64,000 nt of DNA, from assembly GCF_900094795.1 (NCBI RefSeq), contig NZ_FMBC01000026.1:1-64000 (forward strand), written 5' to 3'. A program made the position numbers and the translations under genes. The DNA comes from Kosakonia oryziphila. Its GTDB lineage: Bacteria; Pseudomonadota; Gammaproteobacteria; Enterobacterales; Enterobacteriaceae. Shown piece by piece: positions 30,133 to 38,634 of the stretch (its first letter is position 1; every line of letters begins with the position of its first letter). A model generated the notes under the pieces. The model saw nothing but the letters and a program-made list of their open reading frames with translations, made no database searches and was not told the origin of the DNA.

Positions 30133-31205
30133 TGCCGCATCGCACTGTTTCTGGCCCTATCCGCACGGCTCTGGTGGGCTTTGGTATTGCCGGAAAAATC
30201 TTTCACGCGCCGCTAATTTCACACAATGCAGACTACCTGCTGGCGGTGATTGTCAGCCGCGATGAACAGCGTGTGGTATCGGCACGACAATTGTATCCAC
30301 AGGCACGGATTGTGTCGGACTGGTCCTCACTGCTGCATCTTATCGACAGTGGTGACATCGCATTAGATCTCATCGTACTGGCTACTCCGCCCGGGCAGCA
30401 TCGTGATCAGGCTTTACAGGCCAGTCTGCGCGGCATTCATTTGGTGGTAGACAAACCTTTTGCCCCGGATGTGGAAGCGGCGGAAGCGATGATTAACGCA
30501 GCCCGGCAAGCCAGTACCTTGCTGACGGTATTTCACAACCGCCGCTGGGATGGTGATTTTCTCACGCTCAAACGCCTGGTACAGGAAGAGGCGTTTGGCA
30601 TGGTAAGAAGTTTTGAATCCCGCTTCGAGTGGTGGCGCCCTGAAGGCTTTGGCAACTGGCGTGACGAGGTCACGATTGCGCAGGGGGGCGGCCTACTGCT
30701 GGATCTCGGTAGTCACCTGATTGATCAGGCGATGCAGTTATTCGGTCAGGTTCAGGAGGCCAGCGCGGAGTTGGCGAGGCATTCCGGCAATCTGTCTGAC
30801 AGTGATGAGGATTGTTTCGTCTCATTACTGCATAAAAACGGCGTCCGTTCACGGCTGTGGATGAATGGTCAGGCTGCGCTGAATGCGCCGCGCTTCCATC
30901 TGTTGGGCAGCAAGCGCGCCTTTACCCATTGGGGTCTGGACAACCAGGAGCCGCAGTTGTCCGCAGGTATGTCTCCTGCGGACAGCCAGTACGGCGTTAC
31001 GCCTCCTGAAAGGTATGCCCGGGCAGGCACAACGGATGAAATCGATGCTGTTCCCCTGCAACGTGGTGACTATCCCGCGTTTTATCAGTTGCTGGCCAAC
31101 GCGCTTTTGCATGGCGGCCCTCCTCCTGTTGCGGCAGAGGAGGGGCTTGCGGTGCTGAGGCTTATCGAACGACTCCATCGACAAAACTGCGTACGTATTG
31201 CCTGA
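30132..31205 (+). CDS. Gfo/Idh/MocA-family oxidoreductase, YdgJ-like (357 aa)
   Basis: An N-terminal Rossmann domain (LVGFGIAGKIFHAPLISHN, the GxGxxG-type loop) and the family motif VVDKPFAPD, with the catalytic Lys. The C-terminal barrel contains FHNRRWDGDFLTL and GGGLLLDLGSHLIDQAM, where the Asp and His are the likely active-site pair. It resembles E. coli YdgJ. NAD(P)-dependent oxidation or reduction of a sugar- or polyol-like group is expected. Encoded within the ABC/oxidase operon, it probably works on the imported compound or a product of the FAD enzyme that follows. Confidence 0.87.
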   Translation: MPHRTVSGPIRTALVGFGIAGKIFHAPLISHNADYLLAVIVSRDEQRVVSARQLYPQARIVSDWSSLLHLIDSGDIALDLIVLATPPGQHRDQALQASLRGIHLVVDKPFAPDVEAAEAMINAARQASTLLTVFHNRRWDGDFLTLKRLVQEEAFGMVRSFESRFEWWRPEGFGNWRDEVTIAQGGGLLLDLGSHLIDQAMQLFGQVQEASAELARHSGNLSDSDEDCFVSLLHKNGVRSRLWMNGQAALNAPRFHLLGSKRAFTHWGLDNQEPQLSAGMSPADSQYGVTPPERYARAGTTDEIDAVPLQRGDYPAFYQLLANALLHGGPPPVAAEEGLAVLRLIERLHRQNCVRIA

Positions 31206-31234
31206 CCGGCGAAACTCTTTAACAGAAGGAATAA

Positions 31235-32356
31235 ATGATGACAGACAAATCTGTGGCCAAAACCGTTGTTGTGTTGGGCGGTGGAGTTCTGGGCGTATCA
31301 ACCGCATGGCATCTGGCCAAAGCCGGTGCCAAAGTGACGCTGGTAACCGAAGCGGAACTCTGTTCCGGCGCATCGGGCCGTTCACTTTCCTGGCTTAACT
31401 CTGCTGGCGAACGTTCTCAGCCTTATCATGCGCTGAGAATGGCAGGCATCGACCGCTACCGTACGCTGTTTGCACGCTATCCCGATCTTGACTGGCTGCG
31501 TTTCGATGGTGCGCTGTTCTGGGCCGCTGACGATGAGGCGGGGATGAAAGCGCGCCATGGTTACGAAAAAGCGCATGGTTACGATTCACACCTTATTGAA
31601 CAAACTGCGGTAAGTGATGTTGATCCACAGGTGAACAGAGCAGCGCTCGCCAGAGTGGTGATTGCTAATCCGGGTGAAGGGTGGGTCAGCTTGCCGCATC
31701 TTGTGGATCATCTCGTTCAGGAATTAAGAGCAACGGGTGGCGAAATCATTGAGCATGCCGGAAAAGCAAGTGTGATAACTGACACCGGGCGTGCAACCGG
31801 CGTTCGCAGCGAGAACGGTGGGGAATTCAGCGCAGACAGGGTGCTGGTAGCCTGTGGCCCCTGGACTCCCGATGTTGTCGCTCCGCTCGGGGTGCACATT
31901 CCGAACGGTTCACCTGTTTCCATGCTGGTCAGCAGCACAGCACATGATCACGGTCTGCGGGTTGTCATGAACACGCCACGCGCGGCAATTCGTCCAAACC
32001 CCGGAAATACACTGGCGGTTGATCATGACTGGTATGAAGAGAATATCGTTGCACATGCCGATGGTCAGTACAGTATTGATCAATCGGTTATCAGCCAGTT
32101 AATGGCCGAAGCCGGCAAATTGATTGGCGATGGTTCAACGCTGGAGGCAGAGAGCTGGAAAATTGGGTTGAAGCCCATTCCGGGCGATGGTGAACCGGTT
32201 ATCGGGGAACTCAAAAACGTCCCAGGGTGTTTTGTTGCATTTACTCATTCGGGAGCAACGTTGGCGTTGATTTTAGGCGAGCTTCTTACGGATGAAATTC
32301 TCACGGGCATAAAGCACCCCATGCTCGCCACTTTCCGGCCGGAAAGATTTAGCTAA
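31235..32356 (+). CDS. FAD-dependent oxidoreductase, DAO family (373 aa)
   Basis: The N-terminal dinucleotide-binding loop is VVVLGGGVLGVSTAWHLAKAG, followed by the DAO-family FAD stretch CSGASGRSLSWLN, with the second FAD segment GFKPIPGDGEPVIGEL-like near the C-terminus (GLKPIPGDGEPVIGEL) and FTHSGATLALILGELL. The family includes D-amino-acid dehydrogenase, glycine oxidase, and opine or imino-acid oxidases, which cleave a secondary or primary amine from a carbon skeleton. It is the last gene of the LacI-controlled operon. ATG 31235 or 31238 are both possible starts after GAAGGA. Confidence 0.88.
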   Translation: MMTDKSVAKTVVVLGGGVLGVSTAWHLAKAGAKVTLVTEAELCSGASGRSLSWLNSAGERSQPYHALRMAGIDRYRTLFARYPDLDWLRFDGALFWAADDEAGMKARHGYEKAHGYDSHLIEQTAVSDVDPQVNRAALARVVIANPGEGWVSLPHLVDHLVQELRATGGEIIEHAGKASVITDTGRATGVRSENGGEFSADRVLVACGPWTPDVVAPLGVHIPNGSPVSMLVSSTAHDHGLRVVMNTPRAAIRPNPGNTLAVDHDWYEENIVAHADGQYSIDQSVISQLMAEAGKLIGDGSTLEAESWKIGLKPIPGDGEPVIGELKNVPGCFVAFTHSGATLALILGELLTDEILTGIKHPMLATFRPERFS

Positions 32357-32603
32357 GAGAATCACCAGCGCCATTATGGTTTTGGCGCTGGGGGATATCT
32401 TCATCAATGGGTATTTAATAGCGGGCAGGCCAATTTGACCGGAGGTATCGCGGAGCATTTCCCCGGTTGCGGCTTTGTTCCAGTCCACGCATCATCTGCC
32501 GCAGCTATATTGGTCTTCACCCTGTTCACAGGAGAGGTCACTGGAATAAAAACCGGCCAACAGGCTGGTAAAGAAGATGCCCAGTCCGTACCGCCATGAC
32601 AAA
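32357..32603. other. Non-coding segment with possible gene debris
   Basis: About 250 bp between the two accessory operons. On the minus strand a short frame reads WRYGLGIFFTSLLAGFYSS before a stop, and a second one near 32380-32490 reads RDTSGQIGLPAIKYP. Neither has a start, length or partner that I recognise. This could be the remains of a deleted membrane-protein gene or chance. Confidence 0.25.
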
Positions 32604-32606
32604 GCT

Positions 32607-32630
32607 CGCGATCAGGGGGGATCGCGAGAC
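32607..32630 (-). terminator. Hairpin downstream of the second Gfo/Idh gene
   Basis: CTCGCGATC and GATCGCGAG form a perfect 9-bp stem around a G-rich loop. On the minus strand it is followed by CTTTG rather than a long T-run, so termination would be modest. It stands just after the stop of the gene at 32647-33798. Confidence 0.5.
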
Positions 32631-32646
32631 TGTGGCCGTTATATGG

Positions 32647-33798
32647 CTATTTTTTCCCCAGGTTGGCGTCAAATTGTTGCCAGCTCTCTGTCATATCCAC
32701 CACGGTTTTCGATTTTCGCGCTTCGTCGATTTTTATCGCAGTGAGTCCGGCTTCCAGTGCATCCACCACCGTTACTTTCAGCGGCGTTCCTTGTTTAATA
32801 TGTTTCACAATCTCTTCAGCCATCAGCGCATCAGCGCCGTAGTGCCCATCGTAAGCGTTGCCGCTGTAGGTGGTATCCACTTCACGCTCACCGGTACGGG
32901 CGTTATGCACGCGGAAATAGTTACGCACAAAGTCACCTTCAGCCATGCCGTCGGTGCCCATTACGCAGAAACGACGGAACTCATCCGGCACGTTGAGGTT
33001 GGCGTGAAAGGCCAGGGTGGCGCCACCTGCGTATTCAATGATGGCTGTCTGGTAATCGACGATATCGGCGTCGCTATCAAACACCGCGTCGGTACTTGAC
33101 CAGCCGCTCGGTTTGATATGATACAACTCGGAATCAGGTGTGACGGCACCCTGCGGCGCGTGTTGCGGGGTAAAGGATTTACGCCCACCAAAGCTGGCGA
33201 CACGCACCGGACGCTCACCCATCAAGCCCTGATAAAGATCGATATCGTGGCAGCATTTTTCCAGAATATACGGACCAGCGTATTTCTCCAGCCTACGCCA
33301 GTCGCGCTGGAAGAAGGCGCCATGGTATGGCTTGATATGTTCGGTGGCTTCGATGGAGGTGATCTCTCCGAGGCGTTTATCATCACGCGCCATCAGCAGG
33401 TCGTGGTACAGGGGTGAGTAGCGCAGCACCAGACCGACCAGAATACGCTCGTGACCATACTGCTGTACCAGCCGTGCCATCGACATCGTCTGTTCTTCAT
33501 TGATGACCACCGGCTTCTCGGTGAAGACGGTATAACCCGCAGCCAGGCCCTGACGAATATGCTCAAGATGCATAAAGTTCGGTGAGCCGATCAACAGCAG
33601 ATCAAAACCGCCATGACTCAACAGTGCGTCGATGCTGTCAAATGCCTTTCCGGGATCAATACCGAAGGTGTGAAGATTGGGTAAACCCGCCGGAGCCGGA
33701 TCGACATAACCCACTACTGAGAACTCTGTATCGGCTTTGCTGAACTCTTTCACCACATGGGAAAGACGAAAGCCAAGACCAATAATGCCCACTTTCAT
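32647..33798 (-). CDS. Gfo/Idh/MocA-family oxidoreductase (383 aa)
   Basis: N-terminal Rossmann fold (MKVGIIGLGFRLSHVVKEFS) and family motif VFTEKPVVINEEQ with the catalytic Lys. The C-terminal domain contains KCCHDIDLYQGLMGERPVRV, in which the Asp and His are placed as in glycosidase-like and dehydrogenase members of the family. It differs clearly from the YdgJ-like protein at 30132 (383 against 357 aa, little shared sequence), so the two are not recent copies. It is divergent from the glucosamine-kinase-like gene with 269 AT-rich bp between. A role in oxidising or rearranging the sugar imported by the CUT1 system nearby is inferred. Confidence 0.86.
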   Translation of the reverse strand: MKVGIIGLGFRLSHVVKEFSKADTEFSVVGYVDPAPAGLPNLHTFGIDPGKAFDSIDALLSHGGFDLLLIGSPNFMHLEHIRQGLAAGYTVFTEKPVVINEEQTMSMARLVQQYGHERILVGLVLRYSPLYHDLLMARDDKRLGEITSIEATEHIKPYHGAFFQRDWRRLEKYAGPYILEKCCHDIDLYQGLMGERPVRVASFGGRKSFTPQHAPQGAVTPDSELYHIKPSGWSSTDAVFDSDADIVDYQTAIIEYAGGATLAFHANLNVPDEFRRFCVMGTDGMAEGDFVRNYFRVHNARTGEREVDTTYSGNAYDGHYGADALMAEEIVKHIKQGTPLKVTVVDALEAGLTAIKIDEARKSKTVVDMTESWQQFDANLGKK

Positions 33799-34067
33799 GT
33801 TATACCCCTGAAGCTCGTTGCCTGTTAGCTGCCCGACTCATCAGGCGGCTGATAATCTGACCGCTAACTTATTACGGCAGAAAAACTAATGTCAATAATA
33901 ATCCTGAGCGTAAAAATCGTTATTTTTAGTATTTATATGATTTTAATCATTTTTATTTTATGTTGTATCTTCCATATTTATTTGTTATTGCGATTTAAGT
34001 TTTTTTACCCTATCTTTCGCACATCTAGAAAGGGTCATCCCGAGCGGTGCAGGGCAGGAGGAAGTGC

Positions 34068-34943
34068 GTGCAGTCACTGATGCTGGGTATTGATGGCGGT
34101 GGTACGCGCTGTCGTGGACGTCTCACCGACGAACGGGGGCAGTTGCTGGCGGAAGCGTACGGCGGGCCAGCCAATGTCTGGTCTCACTTTGAAGCGGCAA
34201 TTGACGCTATCGACCGGGTGATTGACGATCTTTTTACTCAGGCAGCATTGCCGCCAGCGGCACGGGCACAAACCGTGCTGGTGGCGGGTCTTGCGGGGGC
34301 GAATGTGGCTTCGGTCAAAGCACGTCTGGATAGCTGGCAGCCAGTCTGCCAGTCGCGCTATGTTTTTACCGATGTCGAAACCGCCTGCGCCGGGGCGCAT
34401 AATGGCGCGCCAGGGGCAGTATTTATCACCGGCACTGGCAGCCAGGGTGCGGTGTGGGATGGCGCGCAGTTTACATCGCTCGGCGGCTGGGGATTTGCCC
34501 TTTCCGATGCCGGTTCAGGTGCGGTGCTGGGGCAGCGTGCGCTCCGGCTGGCGCTGCTGGCCCATGAAGGCATTGTGCCGTCCTCGGTACTGACCCAACG
34601 CATCATGGCGCATTACCAGGACAGCCCGGAACAGATGCTAATCTGGTCGCGTCAGGCAACCCCAGCTGACTGGGGCCGGATAGTGCCGGACGTTTTCGCC
34701 ACCGCGCATGCGGGGGACGCGCATGGCGCCGCGCTGGTTCAGCAAACCGCTGCGGATATCACACAGATGATACAGCCGCTACTGGCGCGCAGCCAAAAGC
34801 TGGCATTGATGGGAGGCCTGGCCGCGCCGATTCAGCCCTGGCTTCCGGCGGATATCGTCGCACTACTGGTACCACCGCAGGGAGATGCGCTGAGTGGTGC
34901 GCTACGGCTTGCCAGCCAGTTCAGTATGAATCAACCCGCGTAA
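34068..34943 (+). CDS. BadF/BadG-type sugar kinase, GspK-like glucosamine kinase (291 aa)
   Basis: An ASKHA-fold kinase of the BadF/BadG/BcrA family with the phosphate-1 loop LGIDGGGTRCRGRL, the GTGSQGAVWDG phosphate-2 loop, and SDAGSGAVLGQRALR. It follows the sequence of Vibrio GspK, the specific glucosamine kinase, along most of its length (for example WSRQATPADWGRI and QQTAADI). ATP-dependent phosphorylation of glucosamine or a close amino sugar is the best guess. GTG 34068 has AGGAGG 6 bp upstream; GTG 34047 is in frame but poorly placed. The ROK regulator follows 28 bp later, so the two are probably cotranscribed. Confidence 0.82.
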   Translation: MQSLMLGIDGGGTRCRGRLTDERGQLLAEAYGGPANVWSHFEAAIDAIDRVIDDLFTQAALPPAARAQTVLVAGLAGANVASVKARLDSWQPVCQSRYVFTDVETACAGAHNGAPGAVFITGTGSQGAVWDGAQFTSLGGWGFALSDAGSGAVLGQRALRLALLAHEGIVPSSVLTQRIMAHYQDSPEQMLIWSRQATPADWGRIVPDVFATAHAGDAHGAALVQQTAADITQMIQPLLARSQKLALMGGLAAPIQPWLPADIVALLVPPQGDALSGALRLASQFSMNQPA

Positions 34944-34971
34944 CCTTTTCATTCTGCTGATAAAGAGAATT

Positions 34972-36093
34972 ATGATTGCTCCGAACGTAACTGCCCGTAT
35001 TCTGCGGCTGATTGTCGAAAATGCGCCGATCAGCCAGTCCGACCTTAAAGTGCGCAGCGGCCTGAGTATGTCAACGGTCTCGCAGGCCACTAATCGCCTG
35101 CTGACAGGAGGCATCGTCCAGGAGCTGGGGCTGAGACGTGTCTCGATGGGACGTCCCAAGACTCTGCTGGGCCTTAATCCCGACCACGCCAGTGTGGTTG
35201 GCATCCAGCTCAATGCGGAACGTAACCTGATTGTGCTGACCGACCTGGGCGGCAACATCATCGGCGAGCAGCAAATGCCTTCCGGGGCCATGACACCGAA
35301 ACAGTTGGGTGATGCGCTGGCGAAGTTCCTGCGCGGCGTAGAGAGCAGAAAGGTGGGTGCGATTGGCCTGGCGCTGTCTGGTCTGGTGGATGCCAGCAAT
35401 GGCTATTGCGTGCGCTCACGCGTGCTGGACTGGGATAACGTTCCTATTGCCCGGCTACTGGAAGATCGCTTCTCGCTGCCGGTATTTATCGAAAATGACG
35501 CCAATGCTTTAGCGATGGCGGCGCTGGTATTTGGTCAGCTCGGTCATGCGCAATCGGCGATTATCGCCACCTTTGGTAAAGGGATTGGCGCAGGTATTCT
35601 GCTCGATCGCCAGCTCTATCGCGGGCGTCATGGTAAAGCCGGTGAGATTGGTAATGCCCTGCTGGGTGATGGCTCCGAGCGTCTGCTGGAAGATGTCGCC
35701 TCATCACAGGCGATTCTGCAACGGGTGGCCGCCACGCTGAAAGGTGAGGTGCCGCAGACGCTGCGCGACCTGGATATGCGCCCGACGCAGGAGGTGCTGA
35801 GTGCGCTGGCGGAAGCCGGACACCAGTTGGGCATGTCGTTGGCAAACTTGTCGATTGCCTATGATCCCGATGTGGTCTATCTGGCGATGGAGCCACAAAT
35901 GGCGTCACGCATTTTACTGGATAATATCACCCAGAGTTTCCAGACCTATCGCCTGAAATTGACGCCGCATATGACGCCGTTACAGTTCATTACCGAGTCA
36001 AATCGCATGTGGGCACAGGGCGCTGCGGGGTTTGCGGTGAACAAATTGCTGGATTTGTTGGCCGCTCAGGCAGATGAAGAGATAGCGTCGTAA
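34972..36093 (+). CDS. ROK-family transcriptional regulator (373 aa)
   Basis: Residues 1-65 are a winged helix (ISQSDLKVRSGLSMSTVSQATNRLLTGGIV) as in NagC, Mlc and XylR, followed by a ROK sugar-sensing domain (VGIQLNAERNLIVLTDLGG, FIENDANALAMAALVFGQL, FGKGIGAGILLDRQLYRG). The usual ROK zinc site, a CxCGxxGC cluster after the GxxGEIGH stretch, is missing: here the text runs GEIGNALLGDGSERLLEDVAS, without cysteines and with Asn instead of the His. Structure or ligand sensing must therefore differ from NagC/Mlc. It is cotranscribed with the GspK-like kinase and probably controls the surrounding sugar genes. Confidence 0.87.
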   Translation: MIAPNVTARILRLIVENAPISQSDLKVRSGLSMSTVSQATNRLLTGGIVQELGLRRVSMGRPKTLLGLNPDHASVVGIQLNAERNLIVLTDLGGNIIGEQQMPSGAMTPKQLGDALAKFLRGVESRKVGAIGLALSGLVDASNGYCVRSRVLDWDNVPIARLLEDRFSLPVFIENDANALAMAALVFGQLGHAQSAIIATFGKGIGAGILLDRQLYRGRHGKAGEIGNALLGDGSERLLEDVASSQAILQRVAATLKGEVPQTLRDLDMRPTQEVLSALAEAGHQLGMSLANLSIAYDPDVVYLAMEPQMASRILLDNITQSFQTYRLKLTPHMTPLQFITESNRMWAQGAAGFAVNKLLDLLAAQADEEIAS

Positions 36094-36224
36094 AAATTTG
36101 CGATTTAGCGCGTCATCTTGCATTAAGCGGGTTTTGCCTGTATCAGGTTAAGGCCGTTGCAGGGCGCGATTGCTAAGGCCCGCATCCGGGCTAAGCTCCA
36201 AAAGCGGGATACCCAACTACCGGG

Positions 36225-36356
36225 GAACTGAAACAAGCCATATGTGAGTACCTCTGCTATTACAACCATGAGCGTATCACTCTGCAATTAAAAAGCCTGG
36301 GTTCGGTTGAACCCCGAACCCAGGCTGCTCTGCTCAGCGGTACTGAAATTCCGTAA
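36225..36356 (+). pseudogene. IS3-family transposase (OrfB) C-terminal remnant
   Basis: The frame reads ELKQAICEYLCYYNHERITL and then QLKSLGSVEPRTQAAL before a stop at 36354-36356. This is the typical C-terminus of IS3-group OrfB integrases (YYNHERIQLKLKGLSPVEYR in relatives). Only about 43 codons remain; no catalytic DDE part or terminal repeats are visible. The 130 bp between the ROK stop and this remnant carry nothing else I recognise. Confidence 0.8.
36294..36326 (-). terminator. Strong terminator for the minus-strand ATPase gene, inside IS3 debris
   Basis: AGCCTGGGTTCGG and CCGAACCCAGGCT are perfect 13-bp arms around a 7-base loop. Read on the minus strand the stem is followed by TTTTAATTG, a classic rho-independent terminator 78 bp after the ATPase stop. 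Confidence 0.82.
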
Positions 36357-36403
36357 TGTCTGGCGGGTAATGCCCTATGGCGCTAACCGTTGCTAAACAG
36401 CCT

Positions 36404-37495
36404 TCACCGCAAGCGCATCCCTCCCTCATCAAACAACAAACAACTCCCCACATCTAACTGATAACGCACCGACTCACCCATCTCATGGCTTGCCACATTA
36501 CGCTCCTCAATCACCAGTAGCCGCTCCTGGCCTACATCCAGATAAAGATAATTAGTGTGTCCCAGCATCTCACTGAACGACAACGGTGCGCTAAAGCTCA
36601 GCAGTGCGCTGGCTGAGTTGGCAGGTTGAAAATGTTCGGGACGTACACCCAGCGTCACTTTCTGCCCTTCATGGCAGGTGGCTTCAATCTTTATGGTTAA
36701 CGCGTGAATGCCGAGAGAAGGCACGCGCAACTGCACTTCGCCGGGAGTGGCGGCGGCCACTTCTGCGGGTAAGAAATTCATCTTTGGCGAACCAATAAAT
36801 CCGGCGACAAACAGGTTGTCCGGGTCGTGATATAACTCCAGTGGTGCACCGACCTGTTCAATTCGGCCCTGACGCAGTACCACAATACGGTCGGCCAGCG
36901 TCATCGCTTCCAACTGGTCATGGGTGACGTAAATCATGGTGTTACCCAATGAGGCGTGCAGCCGGGCGATTTCGATACGCATCTGCAAACGTAGCTCGGC
37001 ATCCAGATTCGACAGGGGTTCATCAAACAGGAAAATGCGCGGATGGCGAATAATGGCGCGCCCAATCGCCACGCGCTGACGTTGCCCGCCAGACAAAGCC
37101 CGTGGCAGGCGATCGAGCAGCTCAGTAAGATGCAGGCGCGCCGCAGTCTGCGCAATCGCCTGTTCGATCTCGGTTTTCGGGCGTTTCATCACCTCCAGGG
37201 GATAAGCGAGGTTGCCGCGCACCGTCATATTCGGGTAAAGCGCGTAGGACTGAAACACCATGGCGATACCGCGCTCGGTCGCTGGCTGGTGAGTCATATC
37301 CGCGCCCTCAATCAGCAACTTGCCATCGCTGATCTCTTCCAGCCCGGCAATCATGCGTAACAGCGTCGATTTTCCGCAGCCGGAGGGGCCAACAAACACC
37401 ACAAATTCACCGCTGTTGATAGTGAGATCAATACCGTGAATGACATTCACTTGCTCGTAAGACTTCTTAACGCTTTGCAGATGCAGGCTGGTCAT
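36404..37495 (-). CDS. Sugar ABC transporter ATP-binding protein, MalK/UgpC type (363 aa)
   Basis: ATPase domain (1-235) with Walker [10 protein letters not shown], signature [15 protein letters not shown], Walker [17 protein letters not shown] and switch His in VTHDQLEAM. It is followed by the OB-type regulatory domain of MalK/UgpC proteins ([28 protein letters not shown]). The extra domain is characteristic of CUT1 sugar importers, and this is the only ATPase near the binding protein and permeases at 38635-41720, so they should form one transporter even though the genes are on opposite strands. The GNAT gene lies 12 bp upstream in the same operon. Confidence 0.92.
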   Translation of the reverse strand: MTSLHLQSVKKSYEQVNVIHGIDLTINSGEFVVFVGPSGCGKSTLLRMIAGLEEISDGKLLIEGADMTHQPATERGIAMVFQSYALYPNMTVRGNLAYPLEVMKRPKTEIEQAIAQTAARLHLTELLDRLPRALSGGQRQRVAIGRAIIRHPRIFLFDEPLSNLDAELRLQMRIEIARLHASLGNTMIYVTHDQLEAMTLADRIVVLRQGRIEQVGAPLELYHDPDNLFVAGFIGSPKMNFLPAEVAAATPGEVQLRVPSLGIHALTIKIEATCHEGQKVTLGVRPEHFQPANSASALLSFSAPLSFSEMLGHTNYLYLDVGQERLLVIEERNVASHEMGESVRYQLDVGSCLLFDEGGMRLR

Positions 37496-37507
37496 ACTGT
37501 GTCTCGC

Positions 37508-38107
37508 TTAAAGTAACTGGCCCATATAGATGGCGTTGCTGCGCACGATGGGCGTAAAGCCAAGGCGCTTATAAAAACCGCAAACCTGCTCGTTTTGCAG
37601 GCTGACGCCCAGGTGCACGCCAGGCACACCCGCCTGGCGCAGCAGCATCAGCAGTTGCTCAATCAGTTTGCGCCCCCAGCCATCCTGCTGAGTGGCTGGC
37701 AACAGATTGATATGCAGATGCGCTGGCCACTGGCTTACCAACAGATCGGCGGCGGCATCCGGCTGAAAGATGGCATCCAGAACTTTGCTGTCGAGCGGGG
37801 CGCAGGCCGAGTAGTTACGATATTGCGCCTGCAACATCGGCCACCACTGCTGGCTTAACACCGCCTCGAAGGCTCGGGTATCCGGTACGGCCACCGCATA
37901 GCCGACGACCTCACCCTGCTGTTCAAGCGCCAGCGCGAAATCCGGCGCAAAACGTGCGTAGGGAATTACAAAGCGCAGGCCGGGCAGGGCGGGGTCAGAA
38001 TAGAGCGCAGTCGCGTCTTTTCCGGCATTGGCGGTTTCTAAACAAATACGCGAGAGCGCGGGAAAATCCGCCTCGGTAGCGTGACGAATAACAGCTTCAG
38101 CCGTCAT
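37508..38107 (-). CDS. GNAT-family acetyltransferase (199 aa)
   Basis: An N-terminal acetyltransferase start IRHATEADFPALSRICLETA, a central LHINLLPATQQDGWGRKLIEQLL with the Q/RxxGxG/A-like acetyl-CoA loop, and the C-terminal GVSLQNEQVCGFYKRLGF motif. The pattern (PGLRFVIPYARFAPDFALALEQQGEVVGYAVAVPDTRAFE) resembles the GNAT subgroup found beside sugar ABC genes and at the C-terminus of O-GlcNAcase-like proteins. ATG 38107 has GAGG 7 bp upstream; the longer frame to 38161 is not needed. It is cotranscribed with the CUT1 ATPase. N-acetylation of an imported amino sugar is an attractive but unproven role. Confidence 0.8.
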   Translation of the reverse strand: MTAEAVIRHATEADFPALSRICLETANAGKDATALYSDPALPGLRFVIPYARFAPDFALALEQQGEVVGYAVAVPDTRAFEAVLSQQWWPMLQAQYRNYSACAPLDSKVLDAIFQPDAAADLLVSQWPAHLHINLLPATQQDGWGRKLIEQLLMLLRQAGVPGVHLGVSLQNEQVCGFYKRLGFTPIVRSNAIYMGQLL

Positions 38108-38634
38108 GGTGGAGCCTCTATGGTCAGGAAATGGACAGTTTTTACGGTAATAAAAGTACACTTAGTTTTCAAGATGTAATAATTACCTCATCCCACAAGG
38201 AGAACGCTAAACATAACCGCAGTGCATGACTCTCAGTATGGCAATACGACAAGTATGCAGCGGCAAACCCTTACCTGGTGGGCTTTTTAACATTAACGCG
38301 TGAGCGATATTCATAACTATACGATTTTCATATGTTCTATCAGTAGGTTAATGTGCTTTAAAAATCCGAGTGAATTATGCTGAGCCTAAGTAAAGACTGA
38401 CCGGTTGCATCGGTATTCTGTCTGATTAAGCAGCATTCCCTGCTGATTACCCCGCTTTTCTTCTCACTTTTCGCACTGCATCACAGAGTAAAAATTCCGC
38501 ATTGCACAGGTTTGACTTTATTTTGTTGATAAAGTAAGTATGGATGTGAGCGTTATTTATGCTGAATCAGCCTGCGGGAAATGCGGGTGCCGAGATGAAG
38601 GGATGCCAGTCATCTGTTGGAGAAACCGAGCATT
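38108..38634 (+). promoter_or_regulatory. Divergent control region between the GNAT/ATPase operon and the sugar-binding protein operon
   Basis: A 527-bp AT-rich region without a credible gene. ACTTTAT (38515-38521) and ATAAAGT (38529-38535) are perfect inverted arms with a 7-bp spacer, inside the spacer of a possible promoter whose -35 box is TTGACT (38512-38517). Sites of this A/T-flanked kind are bound by ROK regulators such as NagC and Mlc, so the ROK protein at 34972 may act here. A long untranslated leader of about 90 bp follows. Confidence 0.5.

Noticed and set aside
32273..32488. A 71-codon minus-strand frame at the end of the FAD oxidase gene
   Set aside because: Overlaps the oxidase end, has no match or ribosome-binding site; only its second half is noted as possible debris.
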